A stretch of 64,000 nt of DNA, from contig JBFMHF010000004.1 in assembly GCA_040752975.1 (NCBI GenBank), positions 1 through 64,000 on the forward strand, in the 5' to 3' direction. How positions within the stretch are numbered: position 1 is the stretch's first letter; each line of letters opens with the position of its first letter. Under the pieces are notes generated by a model that was not told the origin of the DNA, did no database searches, and worked only from the letters and a program-made list of their open reading frames with translations. The position numbers were made by a program, and so were the translations under genes. Shown here one piece after another: positions 46,608 through 56,132 of this stretch. Source of the stretch: JADLDB01 sp040752975 (GTDB lineage: Bacteria; Myxococcota; Myxococcia; Myxococcales; Myxococcaceae).

Positions 46608-47356
46608 GGGCCATGCTGATCGAGCTCACCGACATCCGTCGCGACTACCAGGTGGGCACGGAGGCAGTGCACGCGCTCGACGGCGTGTCCCTGTCCATCG
46701 AGCGCGGCGAGTGGGTGGCGATCGTCGGCCAGTCGGGCTCGGGCAAGACGACGCTGATGAACGTGATCGGCTGCCTCGATACGCCGACGGGCGGGCGCTA
46801 CGTACTCAACGGGAAGGACGTGTCGCACATGAACGACGACGAGCTCGCCGACATCCGCAACCGGGAGATCGGCTTCGTCTTTCAGAACTTCCAGCTGCTG
46901 CCTCGCGAGACGTCGCTGGCGAACGTCGAGCTGCCGCTGGTGTACCGCGGCCTGTCCGCGAAGGAGCGCAAGGCGAAGGCGATCGAGGCGCTCAAGAAGG
47001 TGAAGCTGGACAACCGCATGCTGCACAAGCCCACCGAGCTGTCGGGCGGGCAGCGGCAGCGCGTGGCGATCGCCCGGGCCCTGGCGTCGGAGCCGTCCCT
47101 GCTGCTGGCCGACGAGCCCACCGGCAACCTGGACTCGGCGACCGGCGAGGAGATCATCCGCCTCTTCGAGGAGCTGCACGGCCAGGGGCACACCATCGTG
47201 CTGGTGACGCACGAGCCGCGGCTGGCCGCGCGATGCCCGCGCGCGGTGCGCCTGTCCGACGGGAAGATCATCGGAGACGGCCCGGGGCGGGAGGTCGCCT
47301 GGCAGGACCGCGCGCCGGCGGCAGCGGCACCCGTGGCGGCCCAGGTGGGACCGTGA
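46604..47356 (+). CDS. MacB/LolD-type ABC transporter ATPase
   Basis: 250 residues from GTG 46604 (ATG 46613 possible). Walker A GQSGSGKTTL, Q-loop FVFQNFQLLPRETSL, signature LSGGQRQRVAIARAL, Walker B LLLADEPTGNLDSA and the H-loop VTHEP. The ATPase is encoded separately from its permeases, unlike E. coli MacB. Powers export by mechanotransmission. Confidence 0.95.
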   Translation: MRAMLIELTDIRRDYQVGTEAVHALDGVSLSIERGEWVAIVGQSGSGKTTLMNVIGCLDTPTGGRYVLNGKDVSHMNDDELADIRNREIGFVFQNFQLLPRETSLANVELPLVYRGLSAKERKAKAIEALKKVKLDNRMLHKPTELSGGQRQRVAIARALASEPSLLLADEPTGNLDSATGEEIIRLFEELHGQGHTIVLVTHEPRLAARCPRAVRLSDGKIIGDGPGREVAWQDRAPAAAAPVAAQVGP

Positions 47357-48579
47357 GCCTCCGCGTCGATCTCATCGAGGGCTTCACCATCGCGGTGAAG
47401 TCGCTGCGCAACTACCGGGTGCGCACCGCGCTCACCACGGCCGGGATCGGGATCGGCGTGGCCACGCTGCTGGCGATCCTCGGCATCACCCAGGGGCTCG
47501 ACACGTCCTTCGAGAAGCAGCTCGCCTCGCTGGGCTCGTCCTCGCTCTACGTGTCCAAACACCCGTGGGTGCAGATGGGGAACTGGTGGGAGTTTCGCAA
47601 CCGCAAGCGCATCGATCTGGCGCAGGTGGAAGCGGTGCGCAGCCAGTGCACGCTGTGTGAGGCGGTCGCGCCGATCCTCGACGAGCAGGAGGACGTGTAC
47701 TTCCTCGATCAGCAGCTCGCCGCCGTGGAGATCGACGGCACCACGGGCGAGTACCTGGCCGTGTCGGGCTTCGAGACGGTGCGGGGCCGCTTCATCACCG
47801 AGACGGACAACGAGAGCCGTCGCGCGGTGGCGGTGATCGGCGCGGACCTCGTCGACACCTTCTTCAAGGACTCGGATCCGATCGGCGCGACGATCCGCAT
47901 CGGCAGCAAGCCCTTCACCGTGGTGGGCACGTTGAGCCGCAAGGGGAAGATCCTCGACTCGAGCCAGGACCTCTGCGTGATCATCCCCTTCGGCACCTTC
48001 CAGGGGTACTTCAAGGGCCGGCAGTCGATCGACATCGGGGTGCTGGTGAAGAGCCCCGAAGAGCTGGAGCGGGCCGAGGATCAGCTGGTGGGCATCCTGC
48101 GGCGCGCGAGGCAGACGCCGCCGGACAAGCCCGACGACTTCGCGATCAACAAGCCCGAGCAGCTCGCGTCCACCTACCAGCAGCTCACCGGCGCGCTGTA
48201 CGGCGTGGCGCTGGGCATCGGCTTCATCACCCTGCTGGTCGGCGGCATCGGGATCATGAACATCATGCTCGTGTCCGTGCGCGAGCGGACCCGGGAGATC
48301 GGCGTGCGCCGCGCCCTGGGGGCGCGGAAGCGGACGATCATCGCCCAGTTCATGCTGGAGGCGACGGTGGTGTCCGCCGTGGGCGGGGCGCTGGGCACGG
48401 TGGTCGGCCTGGGGGGCGCGAAGGTGATCAGCCTGATCTCGCCCCTCGCGGCCACGGTGAAGCCGCTCACCGTCGTCTTCGGCGTGGGCTTCGCCGCGCT
48501 GGTGGGCCTGGTGTTCGGCATCTGGCCCGCGGCCCGCGCCGCCAACCTCGATCCCGTGGAGGCGCTGCGCCAGGAATGA
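47353..48579 (+). CDS. MacB-like FtsX-domain permease (first)
   Basis: 408 residues from GTG 47353 (GTGA overlap). One N-terminal TM (TALTTAGIGIGVATLLAILG), a ~220-residue periplasmic core domain and three C-terminal TMs with the family motif VGGIGIMNIMLVSVRERTREIGVRRALGA. A CxxC pair (CTLC) lies in the periplasmic region. Probably forms a heterodimer with the next product. Confidence 0.92.
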   Translation: MSLRVDLIEGFTIAVKSLRNYRVRTALTTAGIGIGVATLLAILGITQGLDTSFEKQLASLGSSSLYVSKHPWVQMGNWWEFRNRKRIDLAQVEAVRSQCTLCEAVAPILDEQEDVYFLDQQLAAVEIDGTTGEYLAVSGFETVRGRFITETDNESRRAVAVIGADLVDTFFKDSDPIGATIRIGSKPFTVVGTLSRKGKILDSSQDLCVIIPFGTFQGYFKGRQSIDIGVLVKSPEELERAEDQLVGILRRARQTPPDKPDDFAINKPEQLASTYQQLTGALYGVALGIGFITLLVGGIGIMNIMLVSVRERTREIGVRRALGARKRTIIAQFMLEATVVSAVGGALGTVVGLGGAKVISLISPLAATVKPLTVVFGVGFAALVGLVFGIWPAARAANLDPVEALRQE

Positions 48580-49823
48580 TCCGCGCCTTCTTCGACAACC
48601 TGAGGCTGGCCTTCGGCACCTTCGTCGCCCATCCGCTGCGCACGATGCTGACGCTGCTGGGGATCATGATCGGCGTGTCCACGGTGATGACGATGATGGC
48701 CCTGCTCGAGGGGCTGCGGCTCAAGGTGAACAAGGACTTCTCCCAGCTGGGCGCCAACGTCTTCCGGGTGGACAAGTGGCCGCAGGGGTTCCGCTTCGGC
48801 GGCGGCAACCGGATGAACTGGAACAAGATCGCCCAGCGCCCGCAGCTCACCGTCGACGACAAGCGCGCCCTCGCCGAGCACTGCCCGTCGGTGTCGCGCA
48901 CCGGCGCTTCCTCGTGGCAGCCGGCCCAGAAGGTCCGCACCGGCGACACCGAGACGCAGCCCAACGTCTTCATCATCGGCGCGACGGTGGAGTACCCCGA
49001 GCTGTCGGGCGTCACCATCGCCCAGGGGCGCATGTTCAACGACGCCGAGGAGGTGGACGGCCGGCGGGTGGCGGTGCTGGGCCCGGACGTCGCTGACAAG
49101 CTGTTCCCCTCGGTGGAGCCCGTGGGGCAGGAGATCCGCCTGAAGGGGCGCCCCTACACGGTGGTGGGCGTCATGGCGCGGCGCGGGAAGATCATGGGCC
49201 TGTTCAACATGGACAACCAGGTGATGATCCCCATGACGACCTTCTTCGGCGCCTACGGGAAGCGGCGCAACGTCTCCATCTCGGTGGAGGCGAAGGACGC
49301 CGACAGCGTCGACAAGGCGATGGAGGAGGTCACGCGCGTGATGCGGCAGCGCCGCGACGTCGCGCCCAACGAGGAGAACAACTTCGAGCTCTCCACCAAC
49401 GAGTCGATGGCGAAGTCGCTCAATGATCTGTCCAACGTGGTGACGGCCGCCACCTTCGGCGTGTGCCTGTTGTCCCTCATCGTCGGTGGGATCGGGATCC
49501 TCAACATCATGCTGGTGTCCGTCACCGAGCGGACCCGGGAGATCGGCGTGCGCAAGGCCCTCGGCGCGCGGCGCTTGAGGATCCTCGCCCAGTTCGCCAC
49601 CGAGGCGGTGGTGCTGTCGCTGGTGGGAGGGTTGATCGGCATCGGCATCGGCTTCGGGCTGGCCTTCCTGGGGCGCTGGATGCTGGGGCTGTACACCGCG
49701 GTGCCGCTGTGGGCCGTGCTGCTGTCGGTGGGCATGTCCAGCGGGGTGGGGCTGGTGTTCGGCATCTACCCGGCGGCGCGGGCGGCCCGGCTCGATCCCG
49801 TGGAGGCGATGCGGACCGAGTGA
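48576..49823 (+). CDS. MacB-like FtsX-domain permease (second)
   Basis: 415 residues, ATGA overlap with the preceding permease. Same topology: TM TMLTLLGIMIGVSTVMTMMAL, periplasmic domain, then VGGIGILNIMLVSVTERTREIGVRKALGA and two more TMs. Diverged paralogue of its neighbour, differing chiefly in the periplasmic region, which suggests a tandem duplication giving a two-permease transporter. Confidence 0.92.
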   Translation: MIRAFFDNLRLAFGTFVAHPLRTMLTLLGIMIGVSTVMTMMALLEGLRLKVNKDFSQLGANVFRVDKWPQGFRFGGGNRMNWNKIAQRPQLTVDDKRALAEHCPSVSRTGASSWQPAQKVRTGDTETQPNVFIIGATVEYPELSGVTIAQGRMFNDAEEVDGRRVAVLGPDVADKLFPSVEPVGQEIRLKGRPYTVVGVMARRGKIMGLFNMDNQVMIPMTTFFGAYGKRRNVSISVEAKDADSVDKAMEEVTRVMRQRRDVAPNEENNFELSTNESMAKSLNDLSNVVTAATFGVCLLSLIVGGIGILNIMLVSVTERTREIGVRKALGARRLRILAQFATEAVVLSLVGGLIGIGIGFGLAFLGRWMLGLYTAVPLWAVLLSVGMSSGVGLVFGIYPAARAARLDPVEAMRTE

Positions 49824-49903
49824 CACGTCGGGGCGGCTTGTGCTTGCACTCTGCTCCGAAGTGAAGTGTCACCCGGCCGATAGTCTGCCCTCGGGAGTCG
49901 CTC

Positions 49904-52900
49904 TTGAAGATCCTCCGTCCCCTGCCATTCCTGGCCACGCTCGCCGTCCTCGCGGCCGCGTGCTCGCCCAGGCCCACCGCCACCTGTGACGCGACCACCT
50001 GCGGCGCCGGGTGTTGTGACACCAACGGCCAGTGTCAGCTCGGCACCTCACCTCAGGCGTGCGGGACCAACGGCGTCCTCTGCACCACCTGCTTCGGCAA
50101 CCAGACGTGCAGCTTCGGGCTGTGCCAGGCCGGGCAGGGAGGCGGTGGAGGAGGCGGCGGAGGAGGTGGGGGAGGCGGCGCCGGTGGAGGAGGAGGGCCG
50201 GTCAGCTGTGGGCTGGGGCTGACGGAGTGCGCCGGCGCGTGCCTCGACACGCAGACCGATCGTTACAACTGCGGCTCCTGCGGCCGGCTGTGCAACTCGA
50301 ACCAGGCGTGCGTCGCGGGCGTGTGCCAACAACTGCCCCAGGACTGCACCGCCACTCCGTGCCCGGCGGGCTTCTTCTGCAACACCGGCAGCAAGCAGTG
50401 CGATCCCGGCTGCAACGCGAACAGCGATTGCCCTCAGCCCGGATCGTGCGACACGCGGATCCACGTCTGCAGCTGTGACGACGGCTTTCATGCCTGCGGC
50501 CAGCAGTGCATCGCCGACGACAGCACGTCCGCGTGTGGCCCTTCGTGTCTCAACTGTGAGGGCGTGGCCAACGCCGTGCCCGCGTGCGCGAACAACCGCT
50601 GCGACTTCACCTGCAACGCGGGGTACCACCGCTGCGGCAACGCGTGCAGCCCGAACACCGACGTCGCTTCCTGCGGCGCCCGGTGCACGCCCTGCGAGCC
50701 GCCGGCGAACGCCATCCCGGTCTGCAACAACGAGCAGTGCGACTTCCTGTGCAACGCGGGCTTCCACCGGTGCGGCGATCAGTGCCTGCCGGACAACGAC
50801 GTGAACTCCTGCGGCAACCGCTGCAGCCCGTGCCTGCCGCCCACCAACGCGATCCCCACCTGCGTCGCGGGCGCGTGCGACTTCCTGTGCAACGCGGGCT
50901 TCCACCGCTGCGGCAACGCCTGCGTGGCGAACAACAGCGTCAACAACTGCGGCACGTCCTGCACGCCGTGTGCGCCGCCCGCCAACGCCGCCGCTACCTG
51001 CAACGGGGCCACCTGCGGCTTCACCTGCAACACCGGCTACCACCAGTGCGGCGGCGCCTGCGCGTCCGACGTCTCGACCAACAGCTGCGGCACGTCCTGC
51101 ACGCCGTGCAGCCCGCCGTTCAACTCCCAGCCCACCTGCAACGGCGTCAGTTGTGACTTCATCTGCAACACCGGCTACCACCGCTGCGGCTCCGTGTGCC
51201 GGACCAACAGCGACGTCGACGCGTGCGGCACGTCGAGCTGCACGCCGTGCCCCAACGGGCCCGCCAACTCGACGCGCACCTGCAACGGCGTGGCCTGCGG
51301 GTGGACCTGCAACACCGGCTACCACGCGTGCAGCGGCGCCTGCGTGCCCGACTCCAGCACCACCCAGTGCGGCCTGGCCTGTCTCGCCTGTACTGCGCCG
51401 GCCAACGGCACGGCCGTCTGCAGCGGAGGCGCCTGCGACTTCGTGTGCAACCCCGGCTACCACCGCTGCGGCAGCCAGTGTCTGTCCAACAGCGACGTGG
51501 ACTCGTGCGGCAGCTCGTGCACTCCGTGCCCGTCCGGCCCGGGTAACTCCACCCGCACCTGCAACGGCACCACCTGCGGCTACACCTGCAACTCGGGCTT
51601 CAACGCCTGCGGCACGTCCTGCGTCCCTGCGGACTTCCCCGGCGCGTGTGGCACGGCGTGCACCCTGTGCCCCGGGGGCGCGGCCAACGAGCGGCCCACC
51701 TGCTCCAGCGGCACGTGTGGCACGGCCTGCATCACCAGCTGCAATTCGGCCTGCGTCAACGTGCGCACCGATCCGGCCCACTGCGGCGCGTGCAACGCAA
51801 CCTGCGGCGGCGGGCAGACCTGCAGCGGCGGAGAGTGCCGCGCGTCCTGCGCCACCGGCGTCAACTTCCGCCAGGTGCTGCCCTCGCTGGCGTCGGTCTC
51901 CTCGACCACCACCTCCACCGTGGCCCTCGGAGACGTCAACGCCGACGGGATCCAGGATCTCGTGACGACGTACTCCCTGGCCTTCGCCGTGTACCTCGGC
52001 CAGGGCAACGGCACCTTCGCCGCGCCGACGTATGTCACCACCGTGCGCACGCCCACGAAGATCTACGTGCAGGACCTCAACGCGGACGGTCGCGGGGATC
52101 TGATCGGCCTCACCGCCGCGGCCACCAACGGCATCGTCGTCGTGCCCGCCACCAGCACCGGCTTCGGCACGCCCGTCAACCTCTCCACCACCTACACCGC
52201 GTCGTCGCTCGCCTTTGGAGACTTCTCCGGCGACACGCGGGTGGACATCCTCTCCGTCTTCAACACCGCCAGCACCTCGTCGGGCGTCCTCTTCATTCAG
52301 AACGCGGCCGCGCCCATGTTCTCCACCGGGACGTCGGTGGCGCTGGGCGTGACGTCGATTCACACCGCGGAGGCCGGCGACTTCAACAAGGACGGCCGGC
52401 CCGACGTGGCGCTGGCGTACTCCACCACGCTCTGGCGCGTCGCCTTCGGGACGCAGACGACGGGGTACTTCACGCCCCAGGGCTCGGTGAGCGGCTTCAC
52501 CGGCGAGTCGTGGGGGACGAACTCCATGGCGGTGGCCGACGTGAACAACGACACCAACCTCGACGTGGTGATCGGCGTCTCCGGCACGACGCAGGGCGCG
52601 CGGATCTTCCTGGGCAGCGCGACCGGCGCGTTCAGCAGCGCGTCCACCGCCTTCGCGCCGCTGGGCGGCTACACCAGCGTCGTGGCGAAGGATCTCAACG
52701 GCGACGGCAACCTCGATCTCGCCGCGGGCTGGGTGGACACGGTGGGCGTGGCCCTGGCCACCGGGCCGGGGACTTGGGCGGCGGCGAACCAGGTGATGGC
52801 GCTCTCCGGCGGCGGCTACGTCTACTCGCTCGCCTCGGCCGATCTCACGGGTGACGGGCGCCCGGAGCTGGTCGCCATGCGCGGCACCCAGCCGATCGTC

Positions 52901-53950
52901 CCCTTGCTGAACTCGGGCACGGGCACGTTCCCCGGAGCGATCCGCAGCGGCACCGTGGCCAACGTGAGCGCGCTCGCCGCGGGCGACGTCAATGGCGACA
53001 GCCGGCAGGACCTCATCGTCGTGCCCACCACCTCGGGAGGCACCACCGTCACCGCGGCGCTCCTCAACGGCTCGGGCAACGGCACGTTCGGCGGCACCAC
53101 GACGCTCTCGCTGCGCGGCGACGTCCTTGCGGTCGGCGATCTCAACGGTGACGCCAACGCGGATCTGGTCACGGTGATCGAGAGCACGACGGCCCCCGCG
53201 GCGGAAGTGCGGCTCGGCGCGGTGGGCTCGCCGGTGTCGCTCCCCACCACCGCGGTGCCGACGGCGGTGGCGATCGGCAACGTCACCGGGGACGCGGCCA
53301 ACGACGTGGTGGTGGGCACCACCGCCGGCGTCAACGTCTTCACGCAGGCGAGCGGCAGCTTCACCGCGCGCAGCACCCTGGGCAGCGGCAACGTCACCGC
53401 GCTGGCGCTGCGCGACGTCAACAGCGACGGGCGGCTCGATCTCATCGTCTGCACCACCGTCAGCACCACCTACTACCTGAGCGTGTTCCTCAACGTGGGC
53501 GACGGCTTCCAGGGCACGGCGGGGTACAGCGTCACCAACGCCGGCGCGGGCCTCGACGTGGAGACGGGCGACTTCAACGCAGATGGGCGGGCGGACCTCG
53601 CCGTCCTCCTCACCGGCAGCACCGTGCGCATCTTCGCCAGCCAGGGCAACGGCGCCTTCACTCCTCAGACGAACGTCACCCTCCAGGCCTCGTCCCTCGT
53701 CGTCGTCGATCAAGACAATGACGGCCGGGAGGATCTCGTGGGCCTGGCGTCGGACGGAGTGCGTGTCTCGCGCACCACCGGCGCCTTCGTCTTCGAGGCG
53801 AACCCGAGGCTGTGGACCTTCGGCCGCACGCTGGCCGTCGGCACGCTGTCCTCCGGGAAGGAGGACCTCGACACCTTCCGGGACTTGATTCTCGTCGCGC
53901 CCCTCAGCACCGGGAGCGAGGTGGTGACGCTGTTCGGCGCCTGCCGGTGA
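49904..53950 (+). CDS. Giant surface lipoprotein: poly-Gly linker, nine Cys-rich repeats, FG-GAP propeller
   Basis: 1348 residues from TTG 49904. Lipobox LAAAC. A Cys-rich start (CDATTCGAGCCDTNGQC) leads to a near-pure Gly run (about residues 77-99), a stigma-like segment, then nine ~45-residue repeats (about 190-620) with the pattern RCGxxC...CGTSCTPC.PP.N...TCN...CDF.CN.GYH. The C-terminal ~700 residues are FG-GAP/VCBS repeats of an integrin-alpha-like propeller, with calcium loops such as DVNADGIQDL, DLNADGRGDL, DFNKDGRPDV. Probably an adhesive or surface-recognition protein. Confidence 0.85.
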   Translation: MKILRPLPFLATLAVLAAACSPRPTATCDATTCGAGCCDTNGQCQLGTSPQACGTNGVLCTTCFGNQTCSFGLCQAGQGGGGGGGGGGGGGGAGGGGGPVSCGLGLTECAGACLDTQTDRYNCGSCGRLCNSNQACVAGVCQQLPQDCTATPCPAGFFCNTGSKQCDPGCNANSDCPQPGSCDTRIHVCSCDDGFHACGQQCIADDSTSACGPSCLNCEGVANAVPACANNRCDFTCNAGYHRCGNACSPNTDVASCGARCTPCEPPANAIPVCNNEQCDFLCNAGFHRCGDQCLPDNDVNSCGNRCSPCLPPTNAIPTCVAGACDFLCNAGFHRCGNACVANNSVNNCGTSCTPCAPPANAAATCNGATCGFTCNTGYHQCGGACASDVSTNSCGTSCTPCSPPFNSQPTCNGVSCDFICNTGYHRCGSVCRTNSDVDACGTSSCTPCPNGPANSTRTCNGVACGWTCNTGYHACSGACVPDSSTTQCGLACLACTAPANGTAVCSGGACDFVCNPGYHRCGSQCLSNSDVDSCGSSCTPCPSGPGNSTRTCNGTTCGYTCNSGFNACGTSCVPADFPGACGTACTLCPGGAANERPTCSSGTCGTACITSCNSACVNVRTDPAHCGACNATCGGGQTCSGGECRASCATGVNFRQVLPSLASVSSTTTSTVALGDVNADGIQDLVTTYSLAFAVYLGQGNGTFAAPTYVTTVRTPTKIYVQDLNADGRGDLIGLTAAATNGIVVVPATSTGFGTPVNLSTTYTASSLAFGDFSGDTRVDILSVFNTASTSSGVLFIQNAAAPMFSTGTSVALGVTSIHTAEAGDFNKDGRPDVALAYSTTLWRVAFGTQTTGYFTPQGSVSGFTGESWGTNSMAVADVNNDTNLDVVIGVSGTTQGARIFLGSATGAFSSASTAFAPLGGYTSVVAKDLNGDGNLDLAAGWVDTVGVALATGPGTWAAANQVMALSGGGYVYSLASADLTGDGRPELVAMRGTQPIVPLLNSGTGTFPGAIRSGTVANVSALAAGDVNGDSRQDLIVVPTTSGGTTVTAALLNGSGNGTFGGTTTLSLRGDVLAVGDLNGDANADLVTVIESTTAPAAEVRLGAVGSPVSLPTTAVPTAVAIGNVTGDAANDVVVGTTAGVNVFTQASGSFTARSTLGSGNVTALALRDVNSDGRLDLIVCTTVSTTYYLSVFLNVGDGFQGTAGYSVTNAGAGLDVETGDFNADGRADLAVLLTGSTVRIFASQGNGAFTPQTNVTLQASSLVVVDQDNDGREDLVGLASDGVRVSRTTGAFVFEANPRLWTFGRTLAVGTLSSGKEDLDTFRDLILVAPLSTGSEVVTLFGACR
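50478..51760 (+). repeat. Nine tandem ~135-bp coding repeats
   Basis: The DNA encoding the Cys-rich units of the surface lipoprotein is internally repeated; phrases such as CTGCAACACCGGCTACCACC recur. The units have diverged, so the repeat is old or under diversifying selection. Confidence 0.75.
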
Positions 53951-53981
53951 AGGCTGCTCCGCCGGGGGTTATTGTCTCCTC

Positions 53982-54386
53982 GTGGAGCCGACGTGGGTGC
54001 GCATCGGAGTGATGGATTCGCGGCGTCCCCAGGCCGTCGCGACGGTGCCCGCGCGCCCGCTGGGGCAGTTCGAGCGGATCCGCCGCGGCCTCATGCGAAT
54101 GCTGCTCGTCAGCGGGGTGCTCCTCCTCGTGGGCAACGTGGGGCTGGTGATGGTGCCCATTCCCCACGTCCACCTGTGCCTGTTCCCGCTGGCCTTCATC
54201 CTGGGGCCGATCGTCGGGGTCGCGGCGTGGCGGGACAGGGCGGTGCTGGGGCAGGGCGCGATCGCCTGTCCCCGGTGCGGAGCGGAGGTTGCGCTGCCGG
54301 CGGAGCTCCCCGGGTGGCCCGCGCGCGTCACCTGCGAACGCTGCGCGATCATGGTGGAGATCAACCTGGCGCGGGCCAGCCCTTGA
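53982..54386 (+). CDS. Membrane protein with C-terminal zinc-ribbon-like motif
   Basis: 134 residues, GTG start. Two hydrophobic segments (MLLVSGVLLLVGNVGLVMV and LCLFPLAFILGPIVGVAA) are followed by CPRCGAEV...VTCERCAIM, two CxxC knuckles 16 residues apart that should bind zinc. A GTG at 53994 or the ATG at 54012 (MDSRRPQ) are alternative starts. No family recognised. Confidence 0.5.
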   Translation: MEPTWVRIGVMDSRRPQAVATVPARPLGQFERIRRGLMRMLLVSGVLLLVGNVGLVMVPIPHVHLCLFPLAFILGPIVGVAAWRDRAVLGQGAIACPRCGAEVALPAELPGWPARVTCERCAIMVEINLARASP

Positions 54387-54467
54387 GGTGCTCGGGCGGC
54401 TGCGCGGATCGTCCCCACAGGCCTTGATGGCCGGTGCATCACGAGCCCCCGGGGGAACGGGTGCGGC

Positions 54468-55079
54468 GTGGCGAGCGTCCTGCGCGCCATGATCCTCACC
54501 GCGCTGCTCTCCCTGACGATCGCCCAGCCCGAGGCGCGCATGGTGGACGCCCTCGCCGCGGGACGAGCGCTGGTGGGCCAGCCGTACCAACTGGGGGGAC
54601 GCCTGCGGAAGCCGGGGGAGGGCGCCGACTGCGAGGCCGTCATCTTCGCCGTGGCCGAGAAGCTGACCGGCTGCGGATGGAGGAGCTTCCCCGTCGATCC
54701 CACGAAGATGCTGGCCACCCGCGCGCTGGGCGATCGGGTGAAGGGCCTCGATCCGGTCGCCACGAAGGACCTCGACCTGTCCGCGCTCCGCCCCGGTGAC
54801 GTGGTGCTGCTCGTCGCGGCCACGCAGAACCCGAAGGAGGGCCCGATCGGTCGGCTGGGCGATCACGACGTGTGGGTGTGGCACACCGGCGTCTTCACCG
54901 GCGACGGCCGTTGGCTGGTGGGCGATCACTTCGCCGGCCAGGTGGTGGAGACTCCGCTCCGCGCCTACCTGGAGGAGCACGCCGACTCGTACGAAGGCGT
55001 CTTCATCTTGAGGACCTCGGGGCGGAAACCGCCCGTCTGCCGCCACCACGCCCCGCTCGCCCCGCCGCCGCCGAAGTAG
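54468..55079 (+). CDS. Secreted NlpC/P60-like cysteine hydrolase
   Basis: 203 residues, GTG start. Signal region VLRAMILTALLSLTIAQ. GQPYQLGGRLRKPGEGADCEAVIFAVAEK matches the NlpC/P60 nucleophile region (G-x-P-Y-x-x-G...D-C), with the probable His in VWHTGVFTGDGRWLVGDH. Such enzymes cleave peptidoglycan cross-links or amide bonds. The usual third polar residue could not be placed with certainty. The protein ends in a Pro-rich tail. Confidence 0.72.
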   Translation: MASVLRAMILTALLSLTIAQPEARMVDALAAGRALVGQPYQLGGRLRKPGEGADCEAVIFAVAEKLTGCGWRSFPVDPTKMLATRALGDRVKGLDPVATKDLDLSALRPGDVVLLVAATQNPKEGPIGRLGDHDVWVWHTGVFTGDGRWLVGDHFAGQVVETPLRAYLEEHADSYEGVFILRTSGRKPPVCRHHAPLAPPPPK

Positions 55080-55154
55080 CGGGATTCACGGAGCCATTCT
55101 CCGTCGCCACTTCGGGTCATGCAGTTCAAGGCGACTTGAACTATATGAACTCGC

Positions 55155-56132
55155 ATGGATCCCCAGGTGGCGTTCCGGCCGTTCCTCGAGCAGGTGGAAG
55201 CGTCGCTGCTGGAGCAGCTGGGCGGGCCTGCGCCGAAGGAGACGGACACGCTGATCCAGGCGGCACGGCACCTTTGCCTCGGCGGAGGTAAGCGCGCGAG
55301 GCCCACGCTGGTGAAGATCTTCGGCGACACCCTCTCAGTGGACGGCGCGAAGCTGGTCGAGCCGGCCGTCGCCGCCGAGTTGATCCACGCGGCCTCGCTG
55401 CTGCACGACGACGTGGTGGACAGCGGAATGTTCCGCCGCGGCAAGCCCACGGTGAATGCGCGCTGGGGCAACATCGTGGCGGTGATGTCCGGGGATCTGC
55501 TGCTCTCGGGCGCGCTGCTGAAGTTGTCGGCGGTCGATCCACGGCTCACCGCGTCCGCGCTCGCCACGGTGGCCGAAATGACGCGCGCGGCGATCGCCGA
55601 GGTGCAGGCCCGCGGCAACCTCGAGCTGTCCCTTTCGGAGCTCAAGGCGATAGGAGAAGGGAAGACGGGCTCGCTCTTTGGCTGGTGCGGCAAGGCCGCG
55701 GCGACGGTGGCGGGCGATGCCGAGGCCGCGCGCTGCTTCGACGCGTTCGGCCGGCGCATCGGCGTGGCCTTCCAGATGGCCGATGACATCCGCGACATCA
55801 CCGGCACGGACGAGGGCAAGCCGCAGTACGCCGATCTCCAGTCGCGCACGCCCAACCTCCCGGTGGTGCTGGCCGTGGCCCGCGACGCGCGGCTGAAGCG
55901 GCGGATCGGCGAGGCCTGGCAGTGGGCCGCCCTGACGCCGGAGAAGGTCCGCGAGCTGGGCACCGGCGTGCTGGTGACTGGCGCGCTGGACGACGCCATC
56001 GTCCTGATGAACGAGGAGATCGACTCCGCCGTCGAGGCGCTCGGGCCGTACGCGCTGCACGAGTCCGGCGCCAACCTGGTGATGTGGGCCCGCACCATCG
56101 CGCGCGGCATCGCGCTCAAGGGGGCCGCGTGA
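55155..56132 (+). CDS. Trans-isoprenyl (polyprenyl) diphosphate synthase
   Basis: 325 residues. First Asp-rich motif LLHDDVVD (DDxxD), GGKRARP (substrate phosphate binding) and second motif QMADDIRDITG are all present, with GDLLLSGALL. Makes prenyl chains from IPP; the large residues near the first motif do not settle chain length (quinone side chain or C15-C40). Coupled by GTGA to a MarR-like regulator. Confidence 0.92.
   Translation: MDPQVAFRPFLEQVEASLLEQLGGPAPKETDTLIQAARHLCLGGGKRARPTLVKIFGDTLSVDGAKLVEPAVAAELIHAASLLHDDVVDSGMFRRGKPTVNARWGNIVAVMSGDLLLSGALLKLSAVDPRLTASALATVAEMTRAAIAEVQARGNLELSLSELKAIGEGKTGSLFGWCGKAAATVAGDAEAARCFDAFGRRIGVAFQMADDIRDITGTDEGKPQYADLQSRTPNLPVVLAVARDARLKRRIGEAWQWAALTPEKVRELGTGVLVTGALDDAIVLMNEEIDSAVEALGPYALHESGANLVMWARTIARGIALKGAA

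Noticed and set aside
50478..51760. Regularly spaced repeats that could suggest a CRISPR array
   Set aside because: Units are ~135 bp, fully coding, diverged, with no constant repeat and unique spacer alternation.
50048..53713. 1221-codon minus-strand frame opposite the Cys-rich lipoprotein
   Set aside because: Its Ala/Gly/Val repeats mirror the sense-strand repeats; no signal peptide or motif.
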